Of a stretch of DNA of 64,000 nt, positions 43,726-53,343 are shown one piece after another. Positions within the stretch are counted from its first letter, which is position 1, and each line of letters opens with the position of its first letter. The stretch is taken from contig NZ_JAAABN010000012.1 of NCBI RefSeq assembly GCF_011516765.1, positions 1 to 64,000 of the forward strand. Reading direction: 5' to 3'. The DNA is from Acetobacter sicerae (lineage in GTDB: Bacteria > Pseudomonadota > Alphaproteobacteria > Acetobacterales > Acetobacteraceae). Position numbers and translations under genes: made by a program. A model generated the notes under the pieces. The model had not been told where the DNA came from, made no database searches, and saw only the letters and a program-made list of their open reading frames with translations.

Positions 43726-44691
43726 ATGCAGGGCCTAGCCGCCTCGTGGAGACTATACGGCCGGACTGATGGAGTATCGCGCGGGGTTTTCGGTGTTCTG
43801 GCGGTGCTGTTGCCTCTGCTGGCATGGAGCGCCGTAAGTTACCTGCCGTTCGTATGGCATCCGCAGGTGCTCATTACCGATCCGGGTGGCGAGGATTATC
43901 TGGAATCAGGCATGCGGATGAACCGCGCCGATTTCAGTCGTGCCGTCAGCGAGATGCAGTCAAAAAATGAGCCTGTTCCGCAAGGGATTGCTGCGAACCC
44001 GGTCTATCTTCCGTCTCCAGGCGAAGTGCTGACTGCTTTTGTCCATGCCTTCACGTCTTCGGCTCCCACGGGGGCTGAGCATTCGATCACGCAGGCCTTC
44101 GGCCACAGCATCCAGATCATTTTCTGGGGGTTTCTCATCTCTTCCCTGATAGGCGTGCCGCTGGGTGTGATGTGCGGCTCCCTGCCGGGACTGGCACGAC
44201 TTGTTGAGCCCTCGGTGGATTTTTTCCGTTATCTGCCTGCTCCTGCATTTGGCGCGCTCGCCGTCGCCATTCTGGGTATTTATGACGCGCCAAAGATCGC
44301 CATCATTGTTATCGGCACGTTGTTTCAGCAGATTCTTGTGATCGCCAACACCACGCGCAAGCTGGATTTTGCGCTGATAGAAGCCTCCCGTACGCTTGGG
44401 GCGAAAGGGCTGAAGCTGCTCTTTCGGGTGGTGATTCCGGGCATTCTGCCGGATCTCTATCGCGATCAGCGTATTCTTCTTGGCTGGGCCTGGACATATC
44501 TGATCGTGGCCGAACTGATCGGCACATCTTCCGGTATCACATGGTTCATCACGCAGCAGGCGCGATACCAGCATTTCGACAATGTCTATGCAGCGATGGC
44601 CATCATCGGAATTGCAGGGTTGGGAACGGACATGGTTCTCGGTCTGCTGGGACGCCGGTTCTTCGCCTGGAAAAGGGAGATCGACGGATGA
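43726..44691 (+). CDS. ABC transporter permease
   Basis: This 321-residue inner-membrane permease is of the SsuC/TauC type with an N-terminal membrane helix, an unusually large extracytoplasmic insert (about residues 45-95) and a five-helix core. The EAA-like coupling loop is EASRTLGAKGLKLLFRVVIPGILP. A strong AGGAGGG ribosome site precedes the ATG. Its stop overlaps the ATPase start (ATGA), so the two are coupled. It is part of the importer for the carboxylase substrate. Confidence 0.9.
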   Translation: MQGLAASWRLYGRTDGVSRGVFGVLAVLLPLLAWSAVSYLPFVWHPQVLITDPGGEDYLESGMRMNRADFSRAVSEMQSKNEPVPQGIAANPVYLPSPGEVLTAFVHAFTSSAPTGAEHSITQAFGHSIQIIFWGFLISSLIGVPLGVMCGSLPGLARLVEPSVDFFRYLPAPAFGALAVAILGIYDAPKIAIIVIGTLFQQILVIANTTRKLDFALIEASRTLGAKGLKLLFRVVIPGILPDLYRDQRILLGWAWTYLIVAELIGTSSGITWFITQQARYQHFDNVYAAMAIIGIAGLGTDMVLGLLGRRFFAWKREIDG

Positions 44692-45602
44692 CTGAACATC
44701 AGCTTCCCGACTATCGCACGCTTCCGGCAGATGTGGCCGAACGCATGGAGCAGATCAGACAGCGTGAGTATGTGCTGGAAATCGATCATGTCGGAAAAGT
44801 CTTCGCGCAGAAGCGTCATCAGACCGTAGCGCTCGAAGACATCGAATTCGGCGTTCATCGACGCGAGTTTGTCTGCGTTGTAGGCCCATCGGGCTGCGGT
44901 AAATCGACTCTGATCCGCATTCTTGCCGGACTTGAGGAGACGACCACAGGTCGCATCCTTGTGGATGGAAAACCTGTGAATGGTCCCGGTCCTGACCGTG
45001 GCATGGTGTTTCAGAAATATACGCTGTTTCCTTGGCTGGATGTCTGCCGCAACGTCATGTTCGGCATCGAAATGGGTGGCGCCGAACGGGCCGAAGCACG
45101 TCGGCAGGCCATGCAATGGTTACAGGTTGTGGGGCTGGAACAGTTCGCCACATCCTTTCCACATCAGCTTTCCGGCGGCATGCAGCAGCGTGTGGCCATT
45201 GCCCGTGCGCTGGCAGCCCGCCCCCGTGTGTTGCTGATGGACGAATCCTTCAGCGCGCTGGACGCTCAGACCCGCCTGAAAATGCAGAACTATCTGATGG
45301 AGATCTGGCGCAAGATCGATATCACCATTGTGTTCATCACGCATGATCTGGACGAGGCCATTTATCTGGCTGACCGCATCCTCGTGCTCAAACCTCGCCC
45401 GGGTCGGGTGGAAGAGGTCATTGAGGTGCCGCTTTCCCGTCCGCGTCGTGCCGCACAGATGATGTCGGACGAATTCCTTGCGACCAAAGCCCATCTGGAG
45501 GGGCTCATCCGTTCCTTTGGTGATACGACTGAAGAAACGGATGAAGGAGAGGATGATTTCACCATTCCGCTCCTCACCCTCGTAACGGACAAGGCTGAGT
45601 AG
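44688..45602 (+). CDS. ABC transporter ATP-binding protein
   Basis: This 304-residue ATPase of the SsuB/TauB/NrtD type has Walker A GPSGCGKST, signature [15 protein letters not shown], Walker B VLLMDESFSALD and H-loop FITHDLDEAIYLADR. The start at 44688 (ATGA overlap) is preferred. An upstream in-frame ATG at 44541 lies deep in the permease gene. The N-terminus carries an extra ~35-residue helical extension and the C-terminus an acidic tail (TEETDEGEDDF). It drives the urea/guanidine-type importer. Confidence 0.92.
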   Translation: MTEHQLPDYRTLPADVAERMEQIRQREYVLEIDHVGKVFAQKRHQTVALEDIEFGVHRREFVCVVGPSGCGKSTLIRILAGLEETTTGRILVDGKPVNGPGPDRGMVFQKYTLFPWLDVCRNVMFGIEMGGAERAEARRQAMQWLQVVGLEQFATSFPHQLSGGMQQRVAIARALAARPRVLLMDESFSALDAQTRLKMQNYLMEIWRKIDITIVFITHDLDEAIYLADRILVLKPRPGRVEEVIEVPLSRPRRAAQMMSDEFLATKAHLEGLIRSFGDTTEETDEGEDDFTIPLLTLVTDKAE

Positions 45603-45612
45603 GAAGCAGGCA

Positions 45613-46092
45613 ATGAGCACACGGGAAACAAAGGAACAGGTCAGTCGTGTGAGCATTTCGCTGCCGCCGGGTATCCTGCAGGAGCTGGATGCCATGGTGG
45701 CGGAGAAGGGCTACGCCAGCCGTTCGCAGGCCATTCAGAACATCCTGCATCAGGAACTGATGGCCTCGCGCAATGACTGCGCGGATGAACTGATGGCTGG
45801 GGTCATCATTCTTTTCTACAACAACGCGGCGACCGGGCTTTCCCAGAAACTTGCCGAACTGCAATACGAAAATCTTGCCGAAGTCATCAGCTCCCTGCAC
45901 GTCAACCTCGTGCGTCGTCAGACGCTCGAAGTGCTTCTCGTGCAGGGGAAGGTCAGAAAACTTCAGGAAATTGCAGACCAGTTCATGACGCAGTCCGGTG
46001 TTATCTCCGGAAAGCTTCATCTTATCGCGTCGCTCATTCCTCCCGTTCATGAGAAGGGGCGTCCCCCTTCGCTGGATATGACGCCATGCTGA
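45613..46092 (+). CDS. NikR-like ribbon-helix-helix regulator lacking nickel ligands
   Basis: This 159-residue protein has an N-terminal ribbon-helix-helix (VSRVSISLPPGILQELDAMV, then SRSQAIQNILHQEL) and a C-terminal ACT-like domain (SSLHVNLV, then LEVLLVQGKVRKLQEIADQF and GVISGKLHLIAS), the exact layout of NikR. Aligned to E. coli NikR, the nickel ligands His76, His89 and Cys95 are replaced by Tyr, Asn and Thr; only His87 (in SLHVN) remains. It should therefore not respond to nickel as NikR does. It sits between the ABC importer and the carboxylase genes, and a nik-like palindrome precedes the operon. Inference: a repressor that senses the pathway substrate or product. Confidence 0.85.
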   Translation: MSTRETKEQVSRVSISLPPGILQELDAMVAEKGYASRSQAIQNILHQELMASRNDCADELMAGVIILFYNNAATGLSQKLAELQYENLAEVISSLHVNLVRRQTLEVLLVQGKVRKLQEIADQFMTQSGVISGKLHLIASLIPPVHEKGRPPSLDMTPC

Positions 46093-46131
46093 ACGGCGTT
46101 TTCCAGCTTACTCCATAAAAAGGAGCGTTTC

Positions 46132-46935
46132 ATGCAGATCGATCAACAGACACCCGAGTGGTATCGCGCCCGCTATAACCAGCTCCGCGATCAGGCCCTT
46201 CTCACTGAAAGCGCCGCACGTCCTGCCTTTACGCCAATCGAGATGACCGAAAGCAGTGTGCTGCATCGTGAAACCATTCCGGGTGGTTGGTACTGGAGCA
46301 CAATCCTGCCGCGTGGACAGGCTCTGCGTCTGATCAATACCTCTGGCAATAATGGCGTTTCCGTCGGGTTGTGGAATGCGGACGATCTCAGTGAGCGTTA
46401 CAACGCTGGTGACACCATCAAGCTGCAATGGACGACCTGCCTGACAACAGGCCGGGTTCTATTTTCGGACATGGGGCGTGTTCTGACCTCCATCATCGGT
46501 GACTCCTGTGGTTTCAGCGACACGCTGGTGGGGGGAAGCACACCGCAGAGCAATGCACGGAATTTCGGTAATGAGGGTCTGCGCAATACACGCAACAATC
46601 TGCGTCTGATCGCAGGCAAGCACGGTATGGCGCAGCACGACGTGACTTCCTGCATCACCTTCTTTTCTCACATCAGCACGCAGGCGGACGGCAGCTTCCG
46701 CTGGATTGATGGCGATGTCCGGGCCGGTGACCATGTCGATCTGCGCGCGGAGATGAATCTTCTTGTGGCGGTCTCGAACTGTCCGCATCCTCTGGCTCCT
46801 GAAAAGAGCTTTGCGCCCGGACCGATCGAGGCCGTGCGCTGGCAGGCCCCCGCCATCAAACCGGATGATCTGTGCCGGACTTTCTGTGAAGAAGCCCGTC
46901 GTGGCTTCGAAAATACCGACCCTCTCTTTGTCTGA
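46132..46935 (+). CDS. Urea-carboxylase-associated protein 1 (DUF1989; carboxyguanidine deiminase subunit type)
   Basis: This 267-residue cytoplasmic DUF1989 protein has IPGGWYWSTILPRGQALRLIN, GDSCGFSDTLVGG and DLRAEMNLLVAVSNCPHP. In guanidine-degrading bacteria this protein and its paralogue form carboxyguanidine deiminase (CgdAB), which turns carboxyguanidine into allophanate and ammonia. The pair is also found in operons annotated as urea carboxylase. It starts after a good AGGAG and lies 16 bases before the second DUF1989 gene. Confidence 0.88.
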   Translation: MQIDQQTPEWYRARYNQLRDQALLTESAARPAFTPIEMTESSVLHRETIPGGWYWSTILPRGQALRLINTSGNNGVSVGLWNADDLSERYNAGDTIKLQWTTCLTTGRVLFSDMGRVLTSIIGDSCGFSDTLVGGSTPQSNARNFGNEGLRNTRNNLRLIAGKHGMAQHDVTSCITFFSHISTQADGSFRWIDGDVRAGDHVDLRAEMNLLVAVSNCPHPLAPEKSFAPGPIEAVRWQAPAIKPDDLCRTFCEEARRGFENTDPLFV

Positions 46936-46951
46936 TCCGGGAGTCCGATCC

Positions 46952-47596
46952 ATGCCAGAATATGACATCAGCAAGGTCTTCTCGACCATTACTCTCGATC
47001 AGGTCGTGGCTGCCCGCGTTCCCTGGTCCGGCGTGGTCCGCAAGGGACAGGTCCTGCGCATCATCGATCTTGAAAGCCAGCAGGCAGTAGATGCGCTTTT
47101 CTACAACGCCCATGCCTATCACGAGCGTTACAGTGCGCAGGATACACTTGTGAATCAGGGAGCCGCCTATATCGGCAAGGGTGGCCGTCTGTTTTCCAAT
47201 GAGGGAAATGTGCTCATGACTGTCGTGGAAGACACCTGCGGACGCCATGACACGCTGGCGGGAGCGTGCAGTTGTGAATCCAATACTGTGCGCTTTGGTC
47301 ATGAAACAAAATACATGCACGCGTGTCGTGAAAACTTCCTTCTGGAAGTGGAAAAATACGGCATGAGCAAGCGGGACATCGTCAATAACGTCAATTTCTT
47401 CATGAATGTTCCCATCATGCAGAATGGCGAACTGGTGATTGATGACGGCCTGTCCGCGCCCGGCGGTTTTGTCGATCTGCGCGCCGAGATGGACACGCTC
47501 GTCGTGGTGTCGAACTGTCCGCAGGTCAACAATCCCTGCAACGGCTTCACACCCACGCCCATCCGCGTGGTCATCGGTGATCCCGCCTCCATCTGA
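46952..47596 (+). CDS. Urea-carboxylase-associated protein 2 (DUF1989; carboxyguanidine deiminase subunit type)
   Basis: This 214-residue paralogue of the preceding protein shares EDTCGRHDTLAGACSCES and the DLRAEMDTLVVVSNCPQ motif. The start at 46952 has GGGAG 9 bases upstream. A longer frame beginning at 46763 lies within the first DUF1989 gene in another frame and is rejected. It is the predicted second subunit of the heteromeric deiminase that releases ammonia from carboxyguanidine. Confidence 0.88.
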   Translation: MPEYDISKVFSTITLDQVVAARVPWSGVVRKGQVLRIIDLESQQAVDALFYNAHAYHERYSAQDTLVNQGAAYIGKGGRLFSNEGNVLMTVVEDTCGRHDTLAGACSCESNTVRFGHETKYMHACRENFLLEVEKYGMSKRDIVNNVNFFMNVPIMQNGELVIDDGLSAPGGFVDLRAEMDTLVVVSNCPQVNNPCNGFTPTPIRVVIGDPASI

Positions 47597-47614
47597 TCCA
47601 TCGGAAGTCCTGTC

Positions 47615-50600
47615 ATGTTCAGCAAGGTTCTCATCGCCAATCGTGGAGAAATCGTCCGGCGTGTCAGCCGTACACTCCGGCACATGAATATCGCTTCCGT
47701 GGCTGTGTGCTCGGAAGCCGATCGCTTTACGCCTCCCGTACTGGAGGCCGATGAGTCCGTGCTGATTGGCCCGTCTGTGGTGACGGACAGTTATCTGAAC
47801 ATGGACGCCATTCTGGACGCCTGCGCCAGCACGGGCGCACAGGCTGTCCATCCCGGTTACGGTTTTCTCAGTGAGCGTGCGGAGTTTGCCGAAAAGCTGG
47901 CCGAACGGGGTATCCGTTTCATGGGGCCGCGTCCGGAGCATATGCGCGCGTTCGGCCTCAAGCACACTGCGCGTGAACTGGCCCGGCAGAACAATGTGCC
48001 GCTTCTGCCAGGCTCCGATATTCTCAGCACAGCTGACGAGGCCGCAGTCGAAGCCCAGCGCATCGGCTATCCGGTCATGCTCAAGAGTACTGCTGGCGGT
48101 GGCGGCATCGGCATGCAGGTCTGTCACAACGAAGCCGAACTGCGTGACTGCTTCGCCGCGGTCTCCCGTATGGGCGGCAACAACTTTGGCGACGCCCGCG
48201 TCTTTCTTGAAAAATTCATTGCCTTCGCCCGCCATGTCGAGGTGCAGATCTTTGGTGACGGCAAAGGCAACATTCTCACGCTGGGCGAACGTGACTGTTC
48301 CCTCCAGCGTCGCAACCAGAAGGTAATCGAAGAAACACCGGCTCCCGGCCTGTCGGAGACGACACGCAAGGGACTGCGTGAAGCCGCCCGCGCTCTGTGC
48401 TCCGCGGTTGCGTATGAATCTGCGGGTACGGTGGAGTTCATCTACGATACCGAAAGTGGCGAATTCTATTTCCTTGAGGTGAATACACGCCTTCAGGTCG
48501 AACACTGCGTCACCGAGGAAGTGTTCGGGATCGACCTTGTCGAATGGATGGTGCGTCAGGCGGATGGAAGTCTGGTCCTGCCACCTCAGGACAGCCTGAT
48601 CCCACAGGGCGCAGCCGTGGAAGCCCGCGTGTATGCCGAGAACCCTGCGGAAAACTTCCGTCCTTCGACGGGTCGTCTGACCGAAGTTCAGTTCCCGGCC
48701 AATGTGCGCGTGGATGGCTGGATCGAGACCGGTACGGAGGTGACGCCCTATTACGACCCGATGCTGGCCAAGGTCATCGCGCGGGGCGCCACGCGTGAAG
48801 AAGCCTTTCATAACCTCAATGAAGCGCTGACGGCTACGCGCATCGGTGGTCTGGAAAGCAATCTCGATTACCTGCGGGCCATCACCGCCGCTCCAGCCGT
48901 GCTGGCAGGAGAAGTTTTTACGGGCCTGCTCAACAGCTTTGCCTACACGCCGACGACAATCGAAGTGATTGCGCCGGGCCTTCAGTCCACGGTGCAGGAC
49001 TGGCCGGGACGGATCGGTTACTGGGATGTGGGTGTGCCCCCCAATGGCCCGATGGACGATCGCAGTTTCCGTCTCGCCAATCGCATTGTCGGCAATGCCG
49101 ACGGTGTGGCGGCGCTGGAATTCACGGTCTCCGGTCCGGTTCTCCGTTTCAACGCGCCTGCCACGATCGGTCTTGCCGGGGCGTTCATGCCAGCGACACT
49201 GGACGGCTCAGAAGTTCCTTACTGGGAACCGGTCGAGGTAAAAGCCGGACAGGTTCTGTCTCTGGGCCAGATCAAGGGAGCGGGTCATCGGACGTATCTC
49301 GCCATTCGTGGCGGCATTGATGCGCCCCTTTACCTCGGATCACGCTCCACGTTCATGCTCGGTCAGTTCGGTGGTCACGCGACGGGACAACTGCGCACTG
49401 GCGACGTTCTGAGGCTTGCTGCGCCTCTGGCTGATGCGGCAGAGACCGCCTCCATCCCGTTGGAAGACCGTCCGGCGCTGACGCAGACATGGGAACTGGG
49501 TGTGCTGTATGGTCCCCACGGCGCACCGGATTTCTTCCGTGATGAGGACATCGACGAGCTGTTTTCCAGCGAATACGAGGTTCATTTCAACAGCGCCCGC
49601 ACGGGTGTGCGCCTGATCGGACCGAAGCCGCGCTGGGCGCGCACGGACGGCGGTGAAGCGGGACTGCATCCTTCCAACATCCACGACAATGCCTACGCCA
49701 TTGGCGCCATCGACTTTACCGGCGACATGCCGATCCTGCTGGGGCCTGATGGACCAAGTCTGGGCGGTTTCGTCTGCCCCGCCGTGCTCACACGCGATGA
49801 GCTGTGGAAAATGGGACAGCTCCATCCGGGCGACAAGGTGCGTTTCCGGCGCGTGCAGCCTGAACCGCTGAATCTGGCGTTTCTGCCTGCCCCTGTGACG
49901 GGCGACAGTCCCATCCTGTTCCGTTCGGAAGGCGAGATTCCGGTCGTGTATCGTCGCGCGGGCGACAGCTATCTGCTGCTGGAATTCGGTCCACCGGAAC
50001 TGGACGTGACATTGCGTCTGCGTGCCCAGCTTGTTCTGGAGCGTCTGAAAACCGAAGCTGTGGACGGCATCATCGACCTCACACCGGGTATCCGGTCCCT
50101 GCAGGTCCATTACAATCCCGATGTCATCAGCCTGTCCTCCCTGCTGGAAATCCTGCACGGTATCGAGCAGGCGCTGCCGTCTGGCGACGACGATATCGTG
50201 GTGCCAAGCCGCATCGTGTATCTCCCCGTCTCCTGGGATGATGAACAGGCCCGGCTGGCCATGCAGCGTTATCAGGAACTTGTGCGCCCCAACGCGCCAT
50301 GGTGCCCGTCCAACATCGAATTCATCCGGCGCATCAACGGACTGCCTTCGATTGATGCCGTAAAGGACATCATCTTTAATGCCTCGTACCTTGTGATGGG
50401 GCTGGGGGATGTCTATCTCGGCGCGCCGGTCGCCACCCCGATCGACCCGCGCCACCGGCTGGTGACAACCAAATACAATCCGGCCCGCACATGGACACCG
50501 GACAACGTGGTGGGCATTGGCGGCAGCTATATGTGCATCTACGGGATGGAAGGACCGGGTGGTTACCAGCTTTTCGGTCGCACCACACAGGTCTGGAACA

Positions 50601-51154
50601 CGTGGCGCACAACAGATGTGTTCCACGAAGGTACGCCATGGCTTCTCAGGTTTTTCGATCAGATCCGTTTCTATCCCGTCTCGCACGACGAACTGATGGA
50701 GGCCCGCGCCGCTTTCCCGTATGGCCGTTTTTCCGTGAAAATCGAGGAAACGCAGTTCAGTCTGCGGGAGTATCGCGCTTTTCTTGAGGCCAACAAGGAC
50801 GAGATTGAAGCGGCCCGCAATCGTCAGCAGGCAGCCTTTGAAGCCGAGCGGCAGGAGTGGATCGCCAAAGGTCTCGATACCTTCGAGGAAGAAACGAACG
50901 ACAGTCAGGCTGATGACTCCCTGCTTCCTGAAGGTCACATGGGCGTGGACAGCCCGGTACCCGGCAGTGTGTGGCAGCTTCCCGTCAATGTGGGCGACCA
51001 TGTGAAGGTGGGAGACACTGTCGCCATCATTGAATCCATGAAGACCGAAATGAAGATCGTCTCGCCTGCAACCGGCGTCATCACGGATATTCTCTGCCGC
51101 AAGGGACGGGAAGTGCGTGGCGGTGAACGCATCATGGTTGTGTGCACAGACTGA
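47615..51154 (+). CDS. Biotin-dependent urea/guanidine carboxylase
   Basis: This 1179-residue enzyme uses ATP and bicarbonate to carboxylate urea (to allophanate) or guanidine (to carboxyguanidine). Domains in order: biotin carboxylase with ATP-grasp (KVLIANRGEIVRRV at the start, FLEVNTRLQVEHCVTE near 290), AHS2/KipA-like and AHS1/KipI-like carboxyltransferase parts (about 475-1000, with the signature ATPIDPRHRLVTTKYNPARTW), then the C-terminal biotin carrier with biotinyl Lys1143 in IESMKTEMK. Length matches the family. The upstream DUF1989 pair favours guanidine over urea, since those proteins make a carboxyguanidine deiminase. The residue that separates the two substrates was not identified with confidence. 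Confidence 0.93.
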   Translation: MFSKVLIANRGEIVRRVSRTLRHMNIASVAVCSEADRFTPPVLEADESVLIGPSVVTDSYLNMDAILDACASTGAQAVHPGYGFLSERAEFAEKLAERGIRFMGPRPEHMRAFGLKHTARELARQNNVPLLPGSDILSTADEAAVEAQRIGYPVMLKSTAGGGGIGMQVCHNEAELRDCFAAVSRMGGNNFGDARVFLEKFIAFARHVEVQIFGDGKGNILTLGERDCSLQRRNQKVIEETPAPGLSETTRKGLREAARALCSAVAYESAGTVEFIYDTESGEFYFLEVNTRLQVEHCVTEEVFGIDLVEWMVRQADGSLVLPPQDSLIPQGAAVEARVYAENPAENFRPSTGRLTEVQFPANVRVDGWIETGTEVTPYYDPMLAKVIARGATREEAFHNLNEALTATRIGGLESNLDYLRAITAAPAVLAGEVFTGLLNSFAYTPTTIEVIAPGLQSTVQDWPGRIGYWDVGVPPNGPMDDRSFRLANRIVGNADGVAALEFTVSGPVLRFNAPATIGLAGAFMPATLDGSEVPYWEPVEVKAGQVLSLGQIKGAGHRTYLAIRGGIDAPLYLGSRSTFMLGQFGGHATGQLRTGDVLRLAAPLADAAETASIPLEDRPALTQTWELGVLYGPHGAPDFFRDEDIDELFSSEYEVHFNSARTGVRLIGPKPRWARTDGGEAGLHPSNIHDNAYAIGAIDFTGDMPILLGPDGPSLGGFVCPAVLTRDELWKMGQLHPGDKVRFRRVQPEPLNLAFLPAPVTGDSPILFRSEGEIPVVYRRAGDSYLLLEFGPPELDVTLRLRAQLVLERLKTEAVDGIIDLTPGIRSLQVHYNPDVISLSSLLEILHGIEQALPSGDDDIVVPSRIVYLPVSWDDEQARLAMQRYQELVRPNAPWCPSNIEFIRRINGLPSIDAVKDIIFNASYLVMGLGDVYLGAPVATPIDPRHRLVTTKYNPARTWTPDNVVGIGGSYMCIYGMEGPGGYQLFGRTTQVWNTWRTTDVFHEGTPWLLRFFDQIRFYPVSHDELMEARAAFPYGRFSVKIEETQFSLREYRAFLEANKDEIEAARNRQQAAFEAERQEWIAKGLDTFEEETNDSQADDSLLPEGHMGVDSPVPGSVWQLPVNVGDHVKVGDTVAIIESMKTEMKIVSPATGVITDILCRKGREVRGGERIMVVCTD

Positions 51155-51195
51155 TATTCACGAATAATCCGACGCTGACCGAACAGGAAAAAATC

Positions 51196-53001
51196 ATGAC
51201 CCTGCCAAACATGTTGCAGATAACGCCTCTGCTTTCCGCCTGTCGCGCCGGAACGCTGACGCCCACAGACATCGTGCGGGAAGTCGCTGCACGCGTCGAA
51301 GCCTATGCCGCCAAAGATCCGGCAGTGTGGATCAGTCGCGTGCCAATGGAACGGCTGCTGGCTCGCGCCGCGGAGCTGGAAAAACTGCCCGCGGATGATC
51401 TGCCGCTTTACGGCATTCCCTTTGCGGTAAAGGATAATATCGATGTCGCCGGTTTGGCGACGACGGCGGCCTGTCCGGCCTTTGCCTATGAGCCTCGGGA
51501 AAGCGCCGAAGTGATCAAACGGCTCGAGGCAGCCGGCGCGATTGTTATTGGCAAGACCAATCTTGATCAGTTCGCGACCGGTCTTGTCGGGATGCGCTCG
51601 CCCTATGGCCAACCGCATTGCGTGTTCAATCCGGACTATGTCTCGGGTGGTTCAAGCTCCGGCTCTGCTGTGGCCGTGGCGGCTGGACTTGTGTCGTTTT
51701 CGCTCGGAACGGATACGGCGGGATCAGGCCGCGTTCCGGCAGCGTTCAATAACATCGTCGGTCTCAAACCGTCGAGAGGCGTCCTCAGCACTTATGGTCT
51801 TGTTCCCGCCTGTGAATCTCTCGACTGTATATCGGTTTTTGCAGGATCAGCAGCCGATGCCTGGGAAGTTGAGCAGGTTGCTGGCGCTCCGGACGCCCGG
51901 GCTCCTTTCTCGCGGACCCTGTCGCCGCGTTCGCTGCCGCTGACGACGTTCCGTTTTGCGGTTCTCCCGGAGGACGAGCGCTTTTTTGATGGCAACGAAG
52001 CCAATGCCGCTCTCTATGCTCAGGCCATAAAGCGCCTTGAGCAGCTTGGAGGCACGCCTGTCGAGCTGGATTTCGCGCCTCTGAAGGAAACTGCCGCGCT
52101 GCTCTATAGTGGTCCTTTCGTTGTGGAACGACTGGCGGCCATAAAGGACTTTTATCATTCCCATCGCAAGGATATGGACCCGACCGTGGGGACCATTCTT
52201 GATGGCGCAGCAAACTATACGGCCACAGATGTATTTGACGGCATCTACCGTCAGCATGCCTTGCAGCAGATTGCACAGCGCATGTGGGATGATTTCGACG
52301 TCATGCTGTTGCCGACTGCTCCCCGTATCGTCACGAAACAGGAAGTCATCGAGCAGCCCATCGCCGCCAACAGTCTTCTTGGCGGCTACACCAACTTTGT
52401 GAATCTGCTTGATATGGCGGCCTGTGCTGTTCCCGCCGGTTTTGCGCCCGATGGCCTGCCCTTTGGTGTGACGTTCGTCTCACCGGCCTTCACCGATGAG
52501 GATCTGGCTTCTCTGGCCGGACGTTTTCATGAGGCTCTGGGTGAAGCCATCGGGGCTGCACGCATCGAAAAGCCCGAGGCTCCTGCTGGGCAGGCTGCTT
52601 CATCCTCCTCCGGACGCGTGCTTCTGGCTGTAGTCGGGGCGCATCTACAAGGCTTTCCACTGCACTGGCAGCTTGAAAAGGAGAACGCGGTTCTGCGGGA
52701 GACGACGCTGACTGCACCGGACTACAGGCTTTTTGCCCTGCCTGATGCGACACCGCCAAAGCCGGGTCTTGTGCGGGAACGAGGCTTTATCGGCGCTGGT
52801 CTGGAAGTCGAAGTTTATGAACTGGATGCAGCAGGTTTCGGGCGGTTTGTCGCTTCCGTCCCGCAGCCGATGTCCATTGGACGCATCACGCTTGCGAGCG
52901 GCAAGGAAGTCTGTGGTTTTCTCTGTAGCGAAGCCATCGCCCGCAGTGGCACGGACATTACCGCGACCGGTGGCTGGCGTTCCTACATGCAGAAGAAATG
53001 A
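51196..53001 (+). CDS. atzF: Allophanate hydrolase
   Basis: This 601-residue cytoplasmic enzyme splits allophanate to two ammonia and two carbon dioxide. It has an amidase-signature domain with triad Lys79, Ser153 (GGSSSGS) and Ser177 (TAGSGRVPA), and the AtzF-specific C-terminal domain (about 450-600; GAHLQGFPLHWQLEK, then LPQPMSIGRITL-like sequence). The start at 51196 has AGGAAA upstream. An in-frame ATG at 51142 overlaps the carboxylase gene and is less likely. It completes the pathway and is followed by a strong terminator at 53069-53110. Confidence 0.92.
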   Translation: MTLPNMLQITPLLSACRAGTLTPTDIVREVAARVEAYAAKDPAVWISRVPMERLLARAAELEKLPADDLPLYGIPFAVKDNIDVAGLATTAACPAFAYEPRESAEVIKRLEAAGAIVIGKTNLDQFATGLVGMRSPYGQPHCVFNPDYVSGGSSSGSAVAVAAGLVSFSLGTDTAGSGRVPAAFNNIVGLKPSRGVLSTYGLVPACESLDCISVFAGSAADAWEVEQVAGAPDARAPFSRTLSPRSLPLTTFRFAVLPEDERFFDGNEANAALYAQAIKRLEQLGGTPVELDFAPLKETAALLYSGPFVVERLAAIKDFYHSHRKDMDPTVGTILDGAANYTATDVFDGIYRQHALQQIAQRMWDDFDVMLLPTAPRIVTKQEVIEQPIAANSLLGGYTNFVNLLDMAACAVPAGFAPDGLPFGVTFVSPAFTDEDLASLAGRFHEALGEAIGAARIEKPEAPAGQAASSSSGRVLLAVVGAHLQGFPLHWQLEKENAVLRETTLTAPDYRLFALPDATPPKPGLVRERGFIGAGLEVEVYELDAAGFGRFVASVPQPMSIGRITLASGKEVCGFLCSEAIARSGTDITATGGWRSYMQKK

Positions 53002-53343
53002 AGCATACGGTCGTTCCGGCAGGGTAGGGGGGCATCGCACGCTCTACCAGCCGAAAGATGACGTCGCAGGGGCAGGACCGTGTCTAACGGACTGCCCCTT
53101 TTCGTTTTTGCGGGGACGGAGTGGCGGTCTGACAGGGGTGTGTGGTTTTCTACGCGCTACTGACTGTCTCCTTCATCCCTGATGTCGGTTTCTCTGATCC
53201 TTGGATAAATAACCCTCAGAAAAACGGACGCAGCGCTTCTGAAAGTCCTTGTTACGGTGTCAGAACAACGATGTTAGCCTCTTCATAGGGTCAGAATTAA
53301 TCATCTGACTGACAGGGTTTTCCTGCGGAGAGACATCGAAGCC
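53002..53343. other. Intergenic region between carboxylase operon and next cassette
   Basis: Apart from the terminator at 53069-53110 this gap of 342 bases contains no recognisable gene. The promoter of the DUF1028-led cassette should lie in its second half. Confidence 0.45.
53069..53110 (+). terminator. Rho-independent terminator after atzF
   Basis: GGGGCAG (53069-53075) and CTGCCCC (53092-53098) form a perfect 7-bp stem, followed by a T-rich tract. It ends the carboxylase operon. Confidence 0.85.

Noticed and set aside
46856..48811. 651-codon frame antisense to the DUF1989 and carboxylase genes
   Set aside because: It spans the ends of three well-supported genes on the other strand and shows no recognisable domain.
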